Shown: positions 33,386 through 44,941 of the stretch, piece by piece
How positions within the stretch are numbered: position 1 is the stretch's first letter
Layout: the number at the start of each line of letters is the position of its first letter
From: Sialis fuliginosa
Lineage: Eukaryota > Arthropoda > Insecta > Megaloptera > Sialidae
Direction: 5' to 3'
Assembly (NCBI GenBank): GCA_961205875.1
Contig: OY540810.1
Location: 15,066,001-15,130,000 of the forward strand
DNA: 64,000 bases
Translations under genes and position numbers: made by a program
Notes under the pieces: model-generated
Told to the model about the DNA's origin: nothing
Database searches by the model: none
Seen by the model: only the letters and a program-made list of their open reading frames with translations

Positions 33386-36324
33386 CAGTGGCGTAACAAT
33401 AGGGTGGCAGAGCGGGCAAAATGCCACGAGCCCACGGCCTGAGGGGGCCCCTGGCCCGAGAGGCCATGAGAAAAGGAGGAACCTAACATTTATTTCGAAA
33501 TTTTGTAAAATTTATTAATTATGAATTTAATAAATTTAACTTAGGTGCACTGTCAGAAAAGTATTCTTGAATTTAGTATATTTTCGGGATTTTTGCGATA
33601 TGCTATAAATTAACTCTAATTTTATTCTTGAAACAAGTAAAAAATTATCTTGAAATAAGCATATACTTGATTCAAGCCGAAAAAAATACTACATTCAAGA
33701 AAAATATAAAAAAAAATTTTTGTGAAAAGTTTGTACCTATTATTAGGTAAATTTAATAAAAAAAACTGAATTATTTATTATAGTCCAGTAAAGGAAGCAT
33801 TTTGACAGGAAATTAAGAGGGCAAGCAATTTTATGATTGATTCTTATAGATTTTGAACCGGAGAATTCGAAAAAAATAACCCGGACAAGCGAAAAGTGGT
33901 GCAACACCCTTAAAAACGGGGTTTAAGGGTGAAAACCCCATTTCCAATCGTTTTTTCAATTTATCAGAAAATCTAAAGCGATAATGGTATATTTTTTTGG
34001 TTAATATATGTTCAGGACACTCAGACGAATCGATTGTGATTACATATACTAAATTTGGCCAATAATTATCTCTTCCAGAGGGCTTAAAAGACTTAAAAAT
34101 GCATCTTTTCGGGGAAAATAGTTTAAAAATTAATAACTTTTGTTAAAATCATCCAAATGACTCGTAACTAGGCTCAAATTGTTCCTGAAGTTCCAAAGAA
34201 TAATAATAAACCATAATTTAAAAAAATATTAATATTTTAACCAATAAAAATCGCTAATGTTTAAGGGTAAGTAACGTAAATTTTTGAAAAACTATCATTT
34301 TACTAAAATTTAAATAAAAACATCAGGGTTGAAAATTTTTTAGTGAAACCAAGGTAGATACCTTCTATTTGTACATACAAACAAAATGAGACCCCCCAAA
34401 ATAATATTCAATTATTAGAACGGGTGCAAGTGCGCTTAGAAATACACTGAATTTTTGTTGTATACAATTAAAAAAAATACATTTTTCCAAACAAAATAAT
34501 AGATTCAGTCCAGTAAAGGAAGCATTTTGACATGAAATTATGGGGGCAAGGAATTTTATGATTGATTCTTATAGATTTTGAACCGGAGAATTCGAAAAAA
34601 ATAACCCGGACTAGCGAAAAGTGGTGCAACACCCTTAAAAATGGGGTTTAAGGGTGAACACCCCATTTCCAACCGTTTTTTCAATTTATCACAAAATCTG
34701 AAGCGACAATGGTATATTTTTATGATTGATATATGTTCAGGACAGTTAGACGAATCGATTGTGACCACATATAATAAATTTGGCCAAAAATTACCTCTCC
34801 CAAAGGGCTTAAAAGACGTAAAAATGCACTTACCCTTAAACATTAGCGATTTTCATTGGTTAAACTACTAATATTTTTTAAAATTATGGTTGGTCATTAT
34901 TCTTTGGAACTTCAGGAATAATTTCAGCCTATTTACGAATCATTTGGATGATTTTAACAAAAGTTATTAATTTTTAAACTATTTTCCCCGAAAAGATGCA
35001 TTTTTACGTCTTTTAAGCCCTTTGAAAGACGTAATTTTTGGCCAAATTTAGTATATGTGGTCAAAATCGATTTGTCTATGTGTCCTGAACATACTCGTAT
35101 ATCAATCATAAAAATATACCATCGTTGCTTTAGATTTTGTGATAATTTGTAAAAACGGTTGGAAATGGGCTTTTCACCTTTAAACCCCATTTTAAGGGTG
35201 TTGCACCACTTTTCGCTAGTCCGGGTTATTTTTTTCGAATTCTCCGGTTCAAAATCTATAAGAATCAATTCATTTCACTAAAAAATATTTAACCCTGGTG
35301 TTTTTATTTAAATTTTAGTAAAAATGTAGTTTTTCAAAAAATTACGTTACTTACCCTTAAACATTTGCGATTTTTATCGGTTAAACGATTAATATTTTTT
35401 AAATTATGGTTTATTATTATTCTTTGGAACTTCAGGAACAAGATGCATTTTTCCCGAAAAGATGCATTTTTTTGTCTTTTAAGCCCTCTGGAAGAGGTAA
35501 TTTTTTGTAAAATTTAGTATATGTGGTCACAATCGATTCGTCTGATTGTCCTGAACATATATCAACGATAAAAATATACCATCGTTGCTTTAGATTTTCT
35601 GATAAATTGAAAAAACGATTGGAAATGGGGTTTTCACCCTTAAACCCCATTTTTAAGGGTGTTGCACCACTTTTCGCTTGTCCGGGTTATTTTTTTCGAA
35701 TTCTCCGGTTCAAAATCTATAAGAATCAATCATAAAATTGCTTGCCCTCTAAATTTCCCTTTTTCTCACTTTTCACTGCTACCTTGACTGGGCATTAATT
35801 AAGATTTTTCTGAATATAAAATAATTACGGTTGGTAGAATGGAAAAAATTTGTAGTAAAACAATTTTTTTTTAACTTTAAAGACCTGCATGGGACAGTAA
35901 AAAATTTTCGAAGAAATTCAGCGCCTACTTTTCTTACACATTTAATTATTTTTTTATTTTTTCATTAACAAATAAAATTCGCTTCCCGCGGTGGTTGCGC
36001 GGACAGGAGTATTCAAATATTTTTTCGTCGATTATCTTATAACTTTTATAACTTAAAATTTAAGAAGTAGAAAGATTAAGCTTTGATTTGTATAGGTACG
36101 TCAATTATTGACGTATACAACTACACGTAATTGTTATACATAAATAAAATCTACTATATTTTAAAATTTATATATAAATAAATTGTTTACAATTTTTGGC
36201 AACAATCAATAGTAAAATTTTCAATTGTTGCAAATAAATTTTAATGTTCAATAATTAATTGTTTGTGACGGGGCCCCGTCCGATGGATTTGCCACGGGTC
36301 TCAGATGGTATAGTTACGCCGCTG
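33386..36324. mobile_element. 2.94-kb non-autonomous hAT element, perfect 8-bp TSD
   Basis: CAAATAAG flanks both sides (33378-33385, 36325-36332). TIRs are CAGTGGCGTAACAATA and, reversed, CAGCGGCGTAACTATA (14/16). Subterminal G/C-rich tracts (GAGGGGGCCCCTGG near the left, GGGGCCCCG near the right) resemble each other. No transposase frame. The centre (about 33783-35793) is a second, older element made of four inverted and direct units, listed separately. Assignment to hAT rests on the 8-bp duplication and CAGTGGCG ends. Confidence 0.9.
33783..35793. repeat. Four-unit head-to-head palindromic array nested in the hAT element
   Basis: Units: plus 33783-34350, plus 34506-34830, minus 34831-35275, minus 35276-35760. 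Each carries TTTGAACCGGAGAATTCG, ACCCGGACAAGCGAAAAGTG, GTGCAACACCCTTAAAA, a TTTAAGGGTG hairpin, then CGAATCGATTGTGA and AAGGGCTTAAAAGAC. Possible outer ends are CCAGTAAAGGAAGC and, reversed, CCAGTCAAGGTAGC. Frames of 70-104 codons are open on both strands of the units, but they are truncated differently and cross the hairpins. Confidence 0.82.
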
Positions 36325-36457
36325 CAAATAAGTATAAGTTCTAACGCACAACCACATTTCTTTATCGGGAGATAATTAAAATTTACCTGGAACTCCTGTT
36401 TTTGGTCTGTAAAGGATTGAAATATCAAAACACCAACATACTTGTGAAGTAATATTG

Positions 36458-36486
36458 TTTATTTATTTATTTATTTATTTATTTAT
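36458..36486. repeat. (TTTA)n microsatellite
   Basis: About seven TTTA units. Confidence 0.92.
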
Positions 36487-36706
36487 ATTCATGTATGTAT
36501 AACAACAAAATACAACTGCACTCAAAGTATGTACAAAAATAAAAATAAAAATGTTATTTTTTGTTTAATATCTATACTTACGTAATAGATACCTACATCA
36601 TATTTTACAAATTTTCATTCACATTAAATATTCACAGTTTTTTTTCGCGACATTTTTGTGTGTTTTTGCAAATTTTAATGCTAATGCAATGAACACGAGT
36701 GTAAAG

Positions 36707-36770
36707 CCGCGACCGCACCGGACGAGCGAGCAACGAGCGATCGTTGCACGCTCACTCGGTGTGGACGCGG
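36707..36770. mobile_element. 64-bp G/C-rich palindromic MITE
   Basis: CCGCGACCGCACCGGACGAG at the left; CCGCGTCCACACCGAGTGAG reversed at the right; both continue into GCNNGCAACGA around a 4-bp centre. An isolated G/C-rich hairpin in AT-rich DNA. No clear duplication. Confidence 0.7.
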
Positions 36771-39498
36771 TATCAATTATTATTTGAGATACATTAATTT
36801 TTTTGTGTTATATTATAGATATAGGTTTTATATGTGGGTATATATTTTTTGGTTGGGTATTTGTTTATTTATAATTATTTTATAATGTGAAATTATATTC
36901 ACTATAAAAACTTTGAAATAAATTTTATCGATATGCTATTCAAGAAGTTAATTTATCATCTAAAGTTGGTTATTTTTATGAATATATACTCATTTTCATT
37001 GCTAAATAGCATTTGTTTTTACTTTTGTTTAATATAATATAGATTTTTAATTTAACAAAAGTATTTATTACAATAGAACACGTAAATATATGGTAGAATC
37101 TCTTTTATTATTAAATAAGATAAAATTAACAACAATTATTATTAGATTAAACTTTAAACAACGTATAATAACAATTAAAATAATGAGGTCTAAAGAAAAT
37201 TGTTTAACAAATAACAAGACATTTATTTAAGTTAAATTTTTATGAAGTTTAAAAAATATATCAAAAGATATATTTATTTAAGTTAAATAAATAGTCTTTA
37301 AAAAATAGGTAAATCAAAAGAAAAAAAGTAATTTATATTTTTTACGAAATCTAAGAAAATAGGGGTCCCAGTTTTAGATGGCCACTATTGGTAAATTTTG
37401 GAGATAAAAGATTCAATATTCTTTCTAACTGTTTTAAATATCGTAATTTGTATTTTAAGTCATTTCCGGTTTAACAGAAAGTAATTTTTAAATGGAAACT
37501 TATATTTTTTATTGCAATTTCTTATTCTATGAAAAAAAGTGGGCAATGTTTGTTAGGAATAATTTTTTCACTCAGTTCAATTTTTCATGATGTTTAAAAA
37601 AATAACTAGAGATTTTTAGACTTTCGAGAATTTTTTACTCGAAAAATACCAACTTTAGAGAAAAAATACCAAAAACATAGTGTTTAATTAAGTTGATCTA
37701 ATTAAATTATTTGATTTTTTTTAACTTTTGGTATTCAATATTTTTTTGTTTCAATAAATTAAATAACAAAATTGGAAATAATTCTCTGTTAATAATAATA
37801 GTCCAGGCTGTCTACTGTCTAGGCTAAAAAGTGCCTAAAATAGGAATTTTTAGGTACCGAAAATCTTGAAAACTACTGAACCGATTAAAAAAAAACAACC
37901 TGTTTTAGCCTCTGAAGCCAAAATATACATTTTTTGTTATTTACACTTTTTCTCTAAAGACGAAGATTTCCGAATAAACAATTCTTGAAAGCATAAAAAT
38001 TATTATATTAAATATCTTGAAAAATTGACCTCAGACAAAAACAAATTTACAACAAAATCTGTTTGTTTTTTCAAAGAATAAGAAACCTTACTAAAAAATA
38101 CATAATTTACATTTAAAAATTATTTCTGGTTTAACTGAAAACGCCTAAAAATAAAAAATACGATATTTTAAACAATCGAAAAAAAATACTAAATCTTATT
38201 TGATTCAACCATATTTGTACCTCAAAAGACAACAATGGCGACCATCTTAAAGTGGAATATTATACGTATTATACATATTAGAATTGAAACAAAAATAACA
38301 TAACATGATGTTTTTAATTCTTATCTGAATAAATACCATGGTATTATTTTAGGTGTAATATTTAAATGCTGTTCTTACACAAAAATTAAATGTTGAATAA
38401 ATATAAAAATCAATTTGTATCTTATATAAGTAAGTAATTATGTATTCTATATCTACATTATCACTAAATATAGTTAATATTATAATTTAAATGATTTTCA
38501 TAAAAACATTTTGAATATCAAATAGATACAATAATATTCTGTACAATATATTATATTATAGATACATTTATCATTTTTGGTAAAATTAAGATATTTTTTG
38601 TGTATATAAAAATTATTTATTTATTTTTATTATATTTAAAACATTTATATGGCGCTATCTTAATATGAATATAAATCAATCTGTCATTATTATTATAAAA
38701 GTTATAATGTTTCGATTATTTTGATTGGTGTTATAGGTATGTTATATATTTATGCATATTGAAAAAATTCCTGAAAGAATATGAAAAGCGAGTTCTAAAA
38801 CACAACTTTAAATTATTATTTTATAACCTAAAAATAAACGATTGGAAAAAAATAATCGATATTACGCACGGAGAAAAATGGAGTCGCTTTTTTAATAAAA
38901 ATTACAGTTGTCGATTAAAAAATACTCACAATCAGTTTTAACAAGTACTGTCAATTGAGTAACTTTTACAATCTCCATTGTAATTTTTATAATACGCAAT
39001 ACATACGCATACACAGCTTATTCAACGAATTATTCTTAAGTTGAATTATTTGTTAAGTGTTATACAAATTATTTCATTTCAATTGTTAGTACATTTTTTT
39101 ATTCGATACTTAAATTTTTATTAAAAGACAATACAATAAATACTACGATTGTATGGAATTAATTATATTAATAGTATATTTTTTATTGGTATAATAAATT
39201 AAACTATACCCATAATATAGATTTAGATCCTGCACGCAAAAATTACTGTTCATATTGTAATTTTAGTAACACGTGGCCTAGCAATGTAAATAAATAAACG
39301 TAAGTTAACTCTCGTTAGTACTGTGTTTTCAGTTTCTGTCTATAAGTAGAAGATATTAGAAAACCAAACAAACGGTATGTTACAATACATTTAAAATTTA
39401 TGTTAAAGTATACATATTACATAATAATATATATTATATATTTAATTACAGACCCCCCACCACCCAGTGCAACTATATATAGAAGACGTGAGGAGAGA
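36771..39498. other. No gene; contains a diverged F1-type repeat
   Basis: Very AT-rich. 37560-37760 and 37960-38060 hold degenerate relatives of the fold-back family F1 (GAGAATTTTTTACTCGAAAA, AAATATCTTGAAAA). The 60-residue frame at 38759-38941 is Lys/Asn-rich and most simply explained by base composition. Confidence 0.55.
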
Positions 39499-39514
39499 GT
39501 GTGGGTGTGTGTGT

Positions 39515-39545
<31 letters not shown>

Positions 39546-39546
39546 T
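39499..39546. repeat. (GT)n/(GA)n compound microsatellite
   Basis: A GTGTGGGTGTGTGTGTG run passes into an uninterrupted (GA)n run of about 25 bp. Confidence 0.92.
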
Positions 39547-39781
39547 ATGTGTCCATACTGTGTCAATTGCTGAATAAAGATGGATAGACTTGTCTCAACA
39601 AATGTTTTTTTTATATACAATCACAAGATCGTTTACAGTCTATATTATCATTAATATGGAAGAATTACAAAATTTTCTCCCGTTTTAAGAATACTGAGTC
39701 ACATAGTAATATTTCTTTAAAATTTGACTGATTGTTATGAAATATTTTTCTCCGTGCATGTATATTGCTCGAATTTAAGCC

Positions 39782-39938
39782 TTGGCAATTAAGACATCGT
39801 TTCAGCGACAATTTCGACTTTGAAACTCCAAACCAAAATTTATCTTGCTGATTCAAGTGTCAGGCTCATTCATTTATACTATTTGAATCCTCTAGGTCGA
39901 AACACTATGTTCTAACTTTCAACACTCTTATTTGCCAT
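39782..39938. mobile_element. F4-family MITE
   Basis: Left TTGGCAATTAAGACATCGTT, right reversed ATGGCAAATAAGAGTGTTGA. More diverged than its two sisters to the right. Confidence 0.5.
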
Positions 39939-40242
39939 GGTTTTAATGAGGAAGAAGTGGCGATCTTTATTTTGGCCAAGCAAGAATCTACGTATTCAAG
40001 AATGTAACTACGCCGACTTTACCTCCCCCCCCCACCCTACGATTTTAAGTACCAATGAAATTTTATTTTACATCATTATTAGTTTACATCATTAAAATGG
40101 TGCATTATTCTATACACTTCGAGCATTAAAATTATTGTATTATGCATTATATTAACACAGCCATTTGAAATTCACGCGGATACCTACAAAAAAATGTTTT
40201 AGTGTCAATAATGACTATTTGAAAATCAACCGTCCTTTTTGT

Positions 40243-40985
40243 CTCTGTCTATTTAAACAGTTCTTTGCGGCGGAGATTGAGTCCTCGTTTTAAATTAAAT
40301 TTAACAGGAGATTGGGTTTGCAGAGATTGAACGAACCAAGGGCAGCCTGTTTAAAAACAGCTCATTTCGATGGATGAATCTTCGTTTTAAACTAATTAAC
40401 CGCCACAAGAGATTGAGCTCGTAGAGATTGCCCAAAAACCAAGTACAGTTGATCTTTTGATAGTCTTGATTTTTTTGAGAATGAATAATTATTGTAACTG
40501 TCTGTTTAAAAAAAGTTCGTTGCAGAGAAGTTTGAGTCCCCATTTAAACTACGAAGATATTAACCCCTAATTTCGCTACAGGAGATTGAGTTTGCAGAGA
40601 TGGCCCCAATCAAAAACAGTCTGCTTAGAAACAGTTCGGCGAAAATTGAGTCCACGTTTTAAACTATACCAATCCCCAAGTTTTACCACATGAGATTGGG
40701 GTTGCAGAGGTTACCATATCAAAAGACAGTCTATTTAAAAATAGTTGATTGTGGCGGAGATTGAGTACCCTTTTTAAACTATATTAACCTTCACACGAGA
40801 TTGGGCCCTCAAGTATGGTCCTTATTAAGGAGTCTGTTTAAAAACGTTTCTTTACGGCGGATAATGAGTCTCCGTTCTCACAGGAGATTGAGTCTACAGA
40901 GATTACCCTATCTAAGAACAATTGATTTTTTTAATAGTCAATTTTGACACAATTGTTTTGTCTGTTTAAAATGGTTGTGTTAAAA
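40243..40985. repeat. Diverged minisatellite, ~115-bp units
   Basis: The block GTCTGTTTAAAAACAGTTC recurs, with changes, at about 40243, 40348, 40500, 40620, 40728, 40840 and 40957 (spacings about 105-120, once about 150 where an AT-rich piece is added). Each unit then carries GGCGGAGATTGAGTCC, a TTTTAAACTA segment and CAGGAGATTGAGTTTGCAGA followed by GATT. Units are well diverged, so the array is old. It has no conserved frame across units. Confidence 0.8.
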
Positions 40986-41831
40986 TAATACACGTTATGA
41001 TTTTTATGTTTAAAAAATACTGAAAATAAAATGTGAAATATTTAAACTAGAAGGGGTTTTAGAGAAAAATTAAATAGAAATAATGAATTGATAATTAATT
41101 TATTTCATTCTAATTAAACTGCTTAAATAAATCAGTATAATTATTTATAATATAAACAAATAAAATGTACTCTAATATTACAATTATACATACTAGATTA
41201 TATAATTGTGATATTATATTATATAAATAATTGTGCATTGTGTTTAGAACTCGATAATTTTAATAATACCCCCGCGCCTCATTGCCTTATAATCTGGATT
41301 CAGAATCCGGAACAAAAACGAAATAAATCTAATTGATTTTATTGACTGGCAAATACAAATGAGGCGAAGGTATAGGTATAGGTATATTTAGTTTTTATGG
41401 AATATTTCTCTATCTTTAATACTACAACAAATTTATAAGAATATTATGTTTAATAATCGTCCAGCATTTCTTACATAAAATGCGGATTCAAATGACATAA
41501 GTTCTTCGCTATATAAATCAGACTTTTTATATAATTTTCCTAATTTTATCATCAGCTATCAGCAGTGCTAATCTTAAATTCTAGAGATTGTTATCGAAGC
41601 ATTTTTGATTGTAATAACGGGGACGTCTTATCTTTGAAATGTTCATTGTACAGGTCGTTCAGTAGTAAATCTGATAATCTTTTTCGTTGCTTGTTGGTTA
41701 ATTTCTAAATATATTTAAGTGGCGTAACTTTTGAACACATTAAAAAAGTTCGAGTTGGAGATATTTTTAATAGTTATCGATTTTTTTGGAATGTATGGAT
41801 TTTAATTCATGACTGTATGATGCTGTGAAGC
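40986..41831. other. No gene seen
   Basis: AT-rich; a duplicated AGGTATAGGTATAGGTATA run near 41369-41386 is the only small repeat. No open frame that looks coding. Confidence 0.6.
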
Positions 41832-41929
41832 ATTGGCAAATAACACAATGTTAAAACGTCGCCGCATCAACTTTATGAATGAATGAGGCTGAGTTAAAAC
41901 GTGACGTTTCAACGTTCTTATTTCCCAAG
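41832..41929. mobile_element. 98-bp F4-family MITE
   Basis: Left ATTGGCAAATAACACAATGT then TAAAACGTC; right reversed CTTGGGAAATAAGAACGTTG then AAACGTC. Near-palindromic with a short loop. Confidence 0.65.
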
Positions 41930-42176
41930 GCTTTATTTCTAATTCTCTAGGACGGTTGTTTCTACCAAATTAGTTTTTCTACTGCTAGCTATATAGTAAA
42001 ATATTTCATAAAAATACAGGCCAACAAAATTGTTTCTTAAAAAATTATTTTTACGTCTAAATTATTTTTTTGTAGGTTTTACTTTGAAATTAATATTGTA
42101 AATATTTAATGGATAGTTAAAACCAAATAATACCACAATGAAACCAAAATAATACGCCTCTTGTGTTGCAGTACAA

Positions 42177-42525
42177 CCTTGTCAAATAAGACAGCTAGGA
42201 GTGGGGGGTGACACCCGGGGTGGAAATCAAGAGTGTCACTCCCCCCGTCAAAAAGTCAATAGGTTTTATTTTTTTACACATTAGGCGGGTGTAACCGATG
42301 TGATTTTTAACGACAGACAAAATATCTATTAAACAAAATTTAGATGGTTATCACACTCCTTATAAACTTTCAATGACCCCATTGAAGGTGTCACCAGGGC
42401 TGGAACGCCCCCCCTCCTTTAGCGACGCCACTGAGTCATCGTCTGGCTATAGTTCCAGCCTCAATCACGGTTGTAATTATCAAGGGCGCTGTGACGACGT
42501 TACAGCACTGTCTTATTTGCCAAAG
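42177..42525. mobile_element. F4-family element with a nested MITE
   Basis: Left CCTTGTCAAATAAGACAG, right reversed CTTTGGCAAATAAGACAG. Almost all of its interior is taken by the element at 42190-42433. Sister copies lie at 39782-39938 and 41832-41929. Confidence 0.65.
42190..42433. mobile_element. MITE related to the one at 12113, inverted orientation
   Basis: The right end reversed is CAGTGGCGTCGCTAAAGG. The interior matches the opposite strand of 12113-12451 (AATAGGTTTTATTTTTTTAC, ACATTAGGCGGGTGT, GATGGTTATC, CACTCCTTATA). The left TIR is eroded. Confidence 0.75.
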
Positions 42526-43577
42526 TAAAATTTGGTACATTGCTATATTATCTTGTTTTCAGCTTTCCGTCGTCGATATAGATTTCTGAAACAACAAATA
42601 GCCTGTTTAATTGATATCAAGATGACCGCAGAAGTTTTAAAGCTTGTCTTTCTTTAGTTAAATCCTCGCGCGTATAATAATAATCTCTAATTAATATTAT
42701 TTATTTATTCCCGAAATCAAAACCTGTACAACGCATTTTTCCGCAATTCACTGAATGTCCGATTTAAGCAATGATTGCCACGAATCAGTGAAGTATTATT
42801 ACAATATAATATGTATTATAAGTTCCTTACATTAGTATGCCACAGCTGAATATTTTTATAAATTAATTATTATATAATATTTCATTAAATTAAATCTATA
42901 TTAGATCAAATAATTGGAATTATTAATTATATTTTGTTATATTATATAGAGCAGACGCGTTTATCTGCGTACCTCCACGTGTTAGTTTGAGGTTAGATCG
43001 ATTGTCTAATTCAAACTGCCACGTGAAGCTAAGTGGTTAAACGTCGCTGATATAGAGGCAATTAATTGCATTATAGTTGCAATGATAAATTATATTATTA
43101 CTTTATTAGTTATATTAAATGTAACATTTTTTTTTAATTTAAAAATATATTATATTATTTAATTGTTTATAATTAATTTAATGGTTGGGTCATAAAAATA
43201 ATTTATTTTTAAATAAAAAAAACAATAAAATAGGTTTATGTTTTTGCCTTACCTTTATTTAATGACATTAATATTCGTATAAACTAAAACAATATGGAAT
43301 TTTTCAATATTACATTTAATTGATATTAGATTATTAAATATATATATTATAACATGTTATGAAAATAGTAGTACCTATCATATTATATAATTAGCTACAT
43401 ATATTTTTTATATACATGTTATCACTCATTACGAACTTTTATTAGTTTTTTTTGTAAAATGCGTAAAATAAAATTTTCGGTGTCGTAACACCGCACCGTT
43501 TAGAAATGATTTCATATGTTTACAAAATATTATTATATTTTTCTACAAATAATTAGCGTTTGGCGTCATAATTGCTC

Positions 43578-44403
43578 CACCGAGATAATATACATAGAGG
43601 AGGTGTGTCATAGAACTTTATGTAAGTGGAAGCTGTACTGAAATATATAGTAAGCATAGACATAGAGCATGGACCGCGCATCTGACTCGAAAACAGAGTC
43701 GTGTCAACAGAAAGAAATAGAAATAGGTTTGGGATAGACTTGTCCTTTTTTTAAAGTGCCAGTGAATTGATTTTCAGATGAAACGAAATAAACACGACAC
43801 CTAATAGTGCAAAGAAGGTGCAAAGCATATCATTGTAGGAGACATTGAAATAAAAGAGTACGCATAAGGGACAAATAACGTGTGTAAGTGCGACATAAAT
43901 ATTGTTTTAAGGTGTTATATAGTAATTATATTTACTTGTGAGAAAAAGACGATAAGCTAATTGTAAGTGTAAGAAAATAGAGACAGACAGTGTGTGATAT
44001 ATCTAAAATTTTGACTTGTGTGTTATAAGACTCATAAGGTTATAACAAGTTAAGGATCAATCATTGACAAAGAGCATAGACCGCGCGTTTGACACGAAAA
44101 CAGAGTCGTGTTAAAAGAAAGAGATATAAATGGTTTGGGATATACTTGTCCTTTTTTAAACAGGAGTAACTATTTCATTCTTATGAGAAAAAGAGATCGA
44201 TATATCCCAAACCTACCGCATATCTCTCACTGTTTTGGAGAAATGTTATACTATGTCTATTGGACGAATCATAAATTTATTTGATGTCTTGACTCTTAAC
44301 TGAAGGGACTCTAGTAAAAACGGCATTGACAAAAAAGAAAATGTGAATAAATACATTTCGTTTTTTCGACTGCCACACCTCCTCTACGTACATTATCTCT
44401 ATG
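43578..44403. mobile_element. Composite F2-family element
   Basis: Inverted ends: CACCGAGATAATATACATAG then AGGAGGTGTG at the left, and CATAGAGATAATGTACGTAG then AGGAGGTGTG reversed at the right. Inside are two copies of a fold-back module (about 43669-43765 and 44067-44262) with GAAAACAGAGTCGTGT and TTTGGGATA; a third copy lies just outside (44447-44941). No duplication at the ends. Confidence 0.6.
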
Positions 44404-44446
44404 CTCTGCACCAAATCGAACCTAAAATAAATATAGAATCTATAGA

Positions 44447-44941
44447 CATAGAGAATGGATCTGATTCGAAAACAGAGCCGTGTCAAAAGAAAGAGATAGA
44501 AAATAGTTTGGGATATATCTGTCCATTTTTAAACAGGAGTGTCTATTTCATTCTTATTAGAAAAAGAGATCCCAGTAATTGAAAAAGTAATCAAAAGGAA
44601 TCAAATTTTGACGTTTCATTCCGATTTCTGTACAATTCCGTATTCACTGCCAATAATTTCATTACGTTTACTTATTGTTTATTACGTCCAAGCAGTCTGA
44701 ACAAGTTTGCAGTGCTGCCAATCCACATTTCTTTAGTTTTTTCAGTTGTCAATTTTCATTATTGATTCCGTTTGAATCCGATAAACCGTATTCAAATTGA
44801 AATTTGCTATATATTTTACGTTCAGATTCCGGAATAAAACAGAATGGTATTTCATTCCGTTTGATTATTTTCTCAATTACTGGGATAGTTATATCCCAAA
44901 CGCCACCGCATCTCTCTCACTATTTTGAAGAATGTCTATGA
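44447..44941. repeat. Third fold-back module copy, split by an insertion
   Basis: Same order of blocks as 44067-44262: GAAAACAGAGCCGTGTCAAA, TTTGGGATATA, TTTAAACAGGAGT, then after an interruption at 44572-44883 ATATCCCAAAC and CATCTCTCTCACT. The two halves of the module are inverted repeats of each other. Confidence 0.7.
44572..44883. mobile_element. 312-bp inverted-repeat element inserted in the module
   Basis: Ends CCAGTAATTGAAAAAGTAAT (left) and CCAGTAATTGAGAAAATAAT (right, reversed), followed by CAAA and GGAAT on both sides. The uninterrupted copy at 44067-44262 shows where it entered (AGAGATC/GATATATCCC). A GAT on each side may be a 3-bp duplication. Confidence 0.78.

Noticed and set aside
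34556..35735. Frames of 70-104 codons with similar peptides on both strands
   Set aside because: They are the same repeat unit read in both directions within a palindromic array. They cross hairpins, stop at different points and show no known domain.
38759..38941. 60-codon Lys/Asn-rich frame
   Set aside because: Composition matches AT-rich background; no motif or splice context.
39417..39620. 67-codon frame with Ser/Leu and His/Thr runs
   Set aside because: Translation of the GT/GA microsatellite.
40243..40985. CRISPR-like array
   Set aside because: Unit spacing and repeat copies are too variable, units are about 115 bp, and the DNA is eukaryotic; it is a minisatellite.
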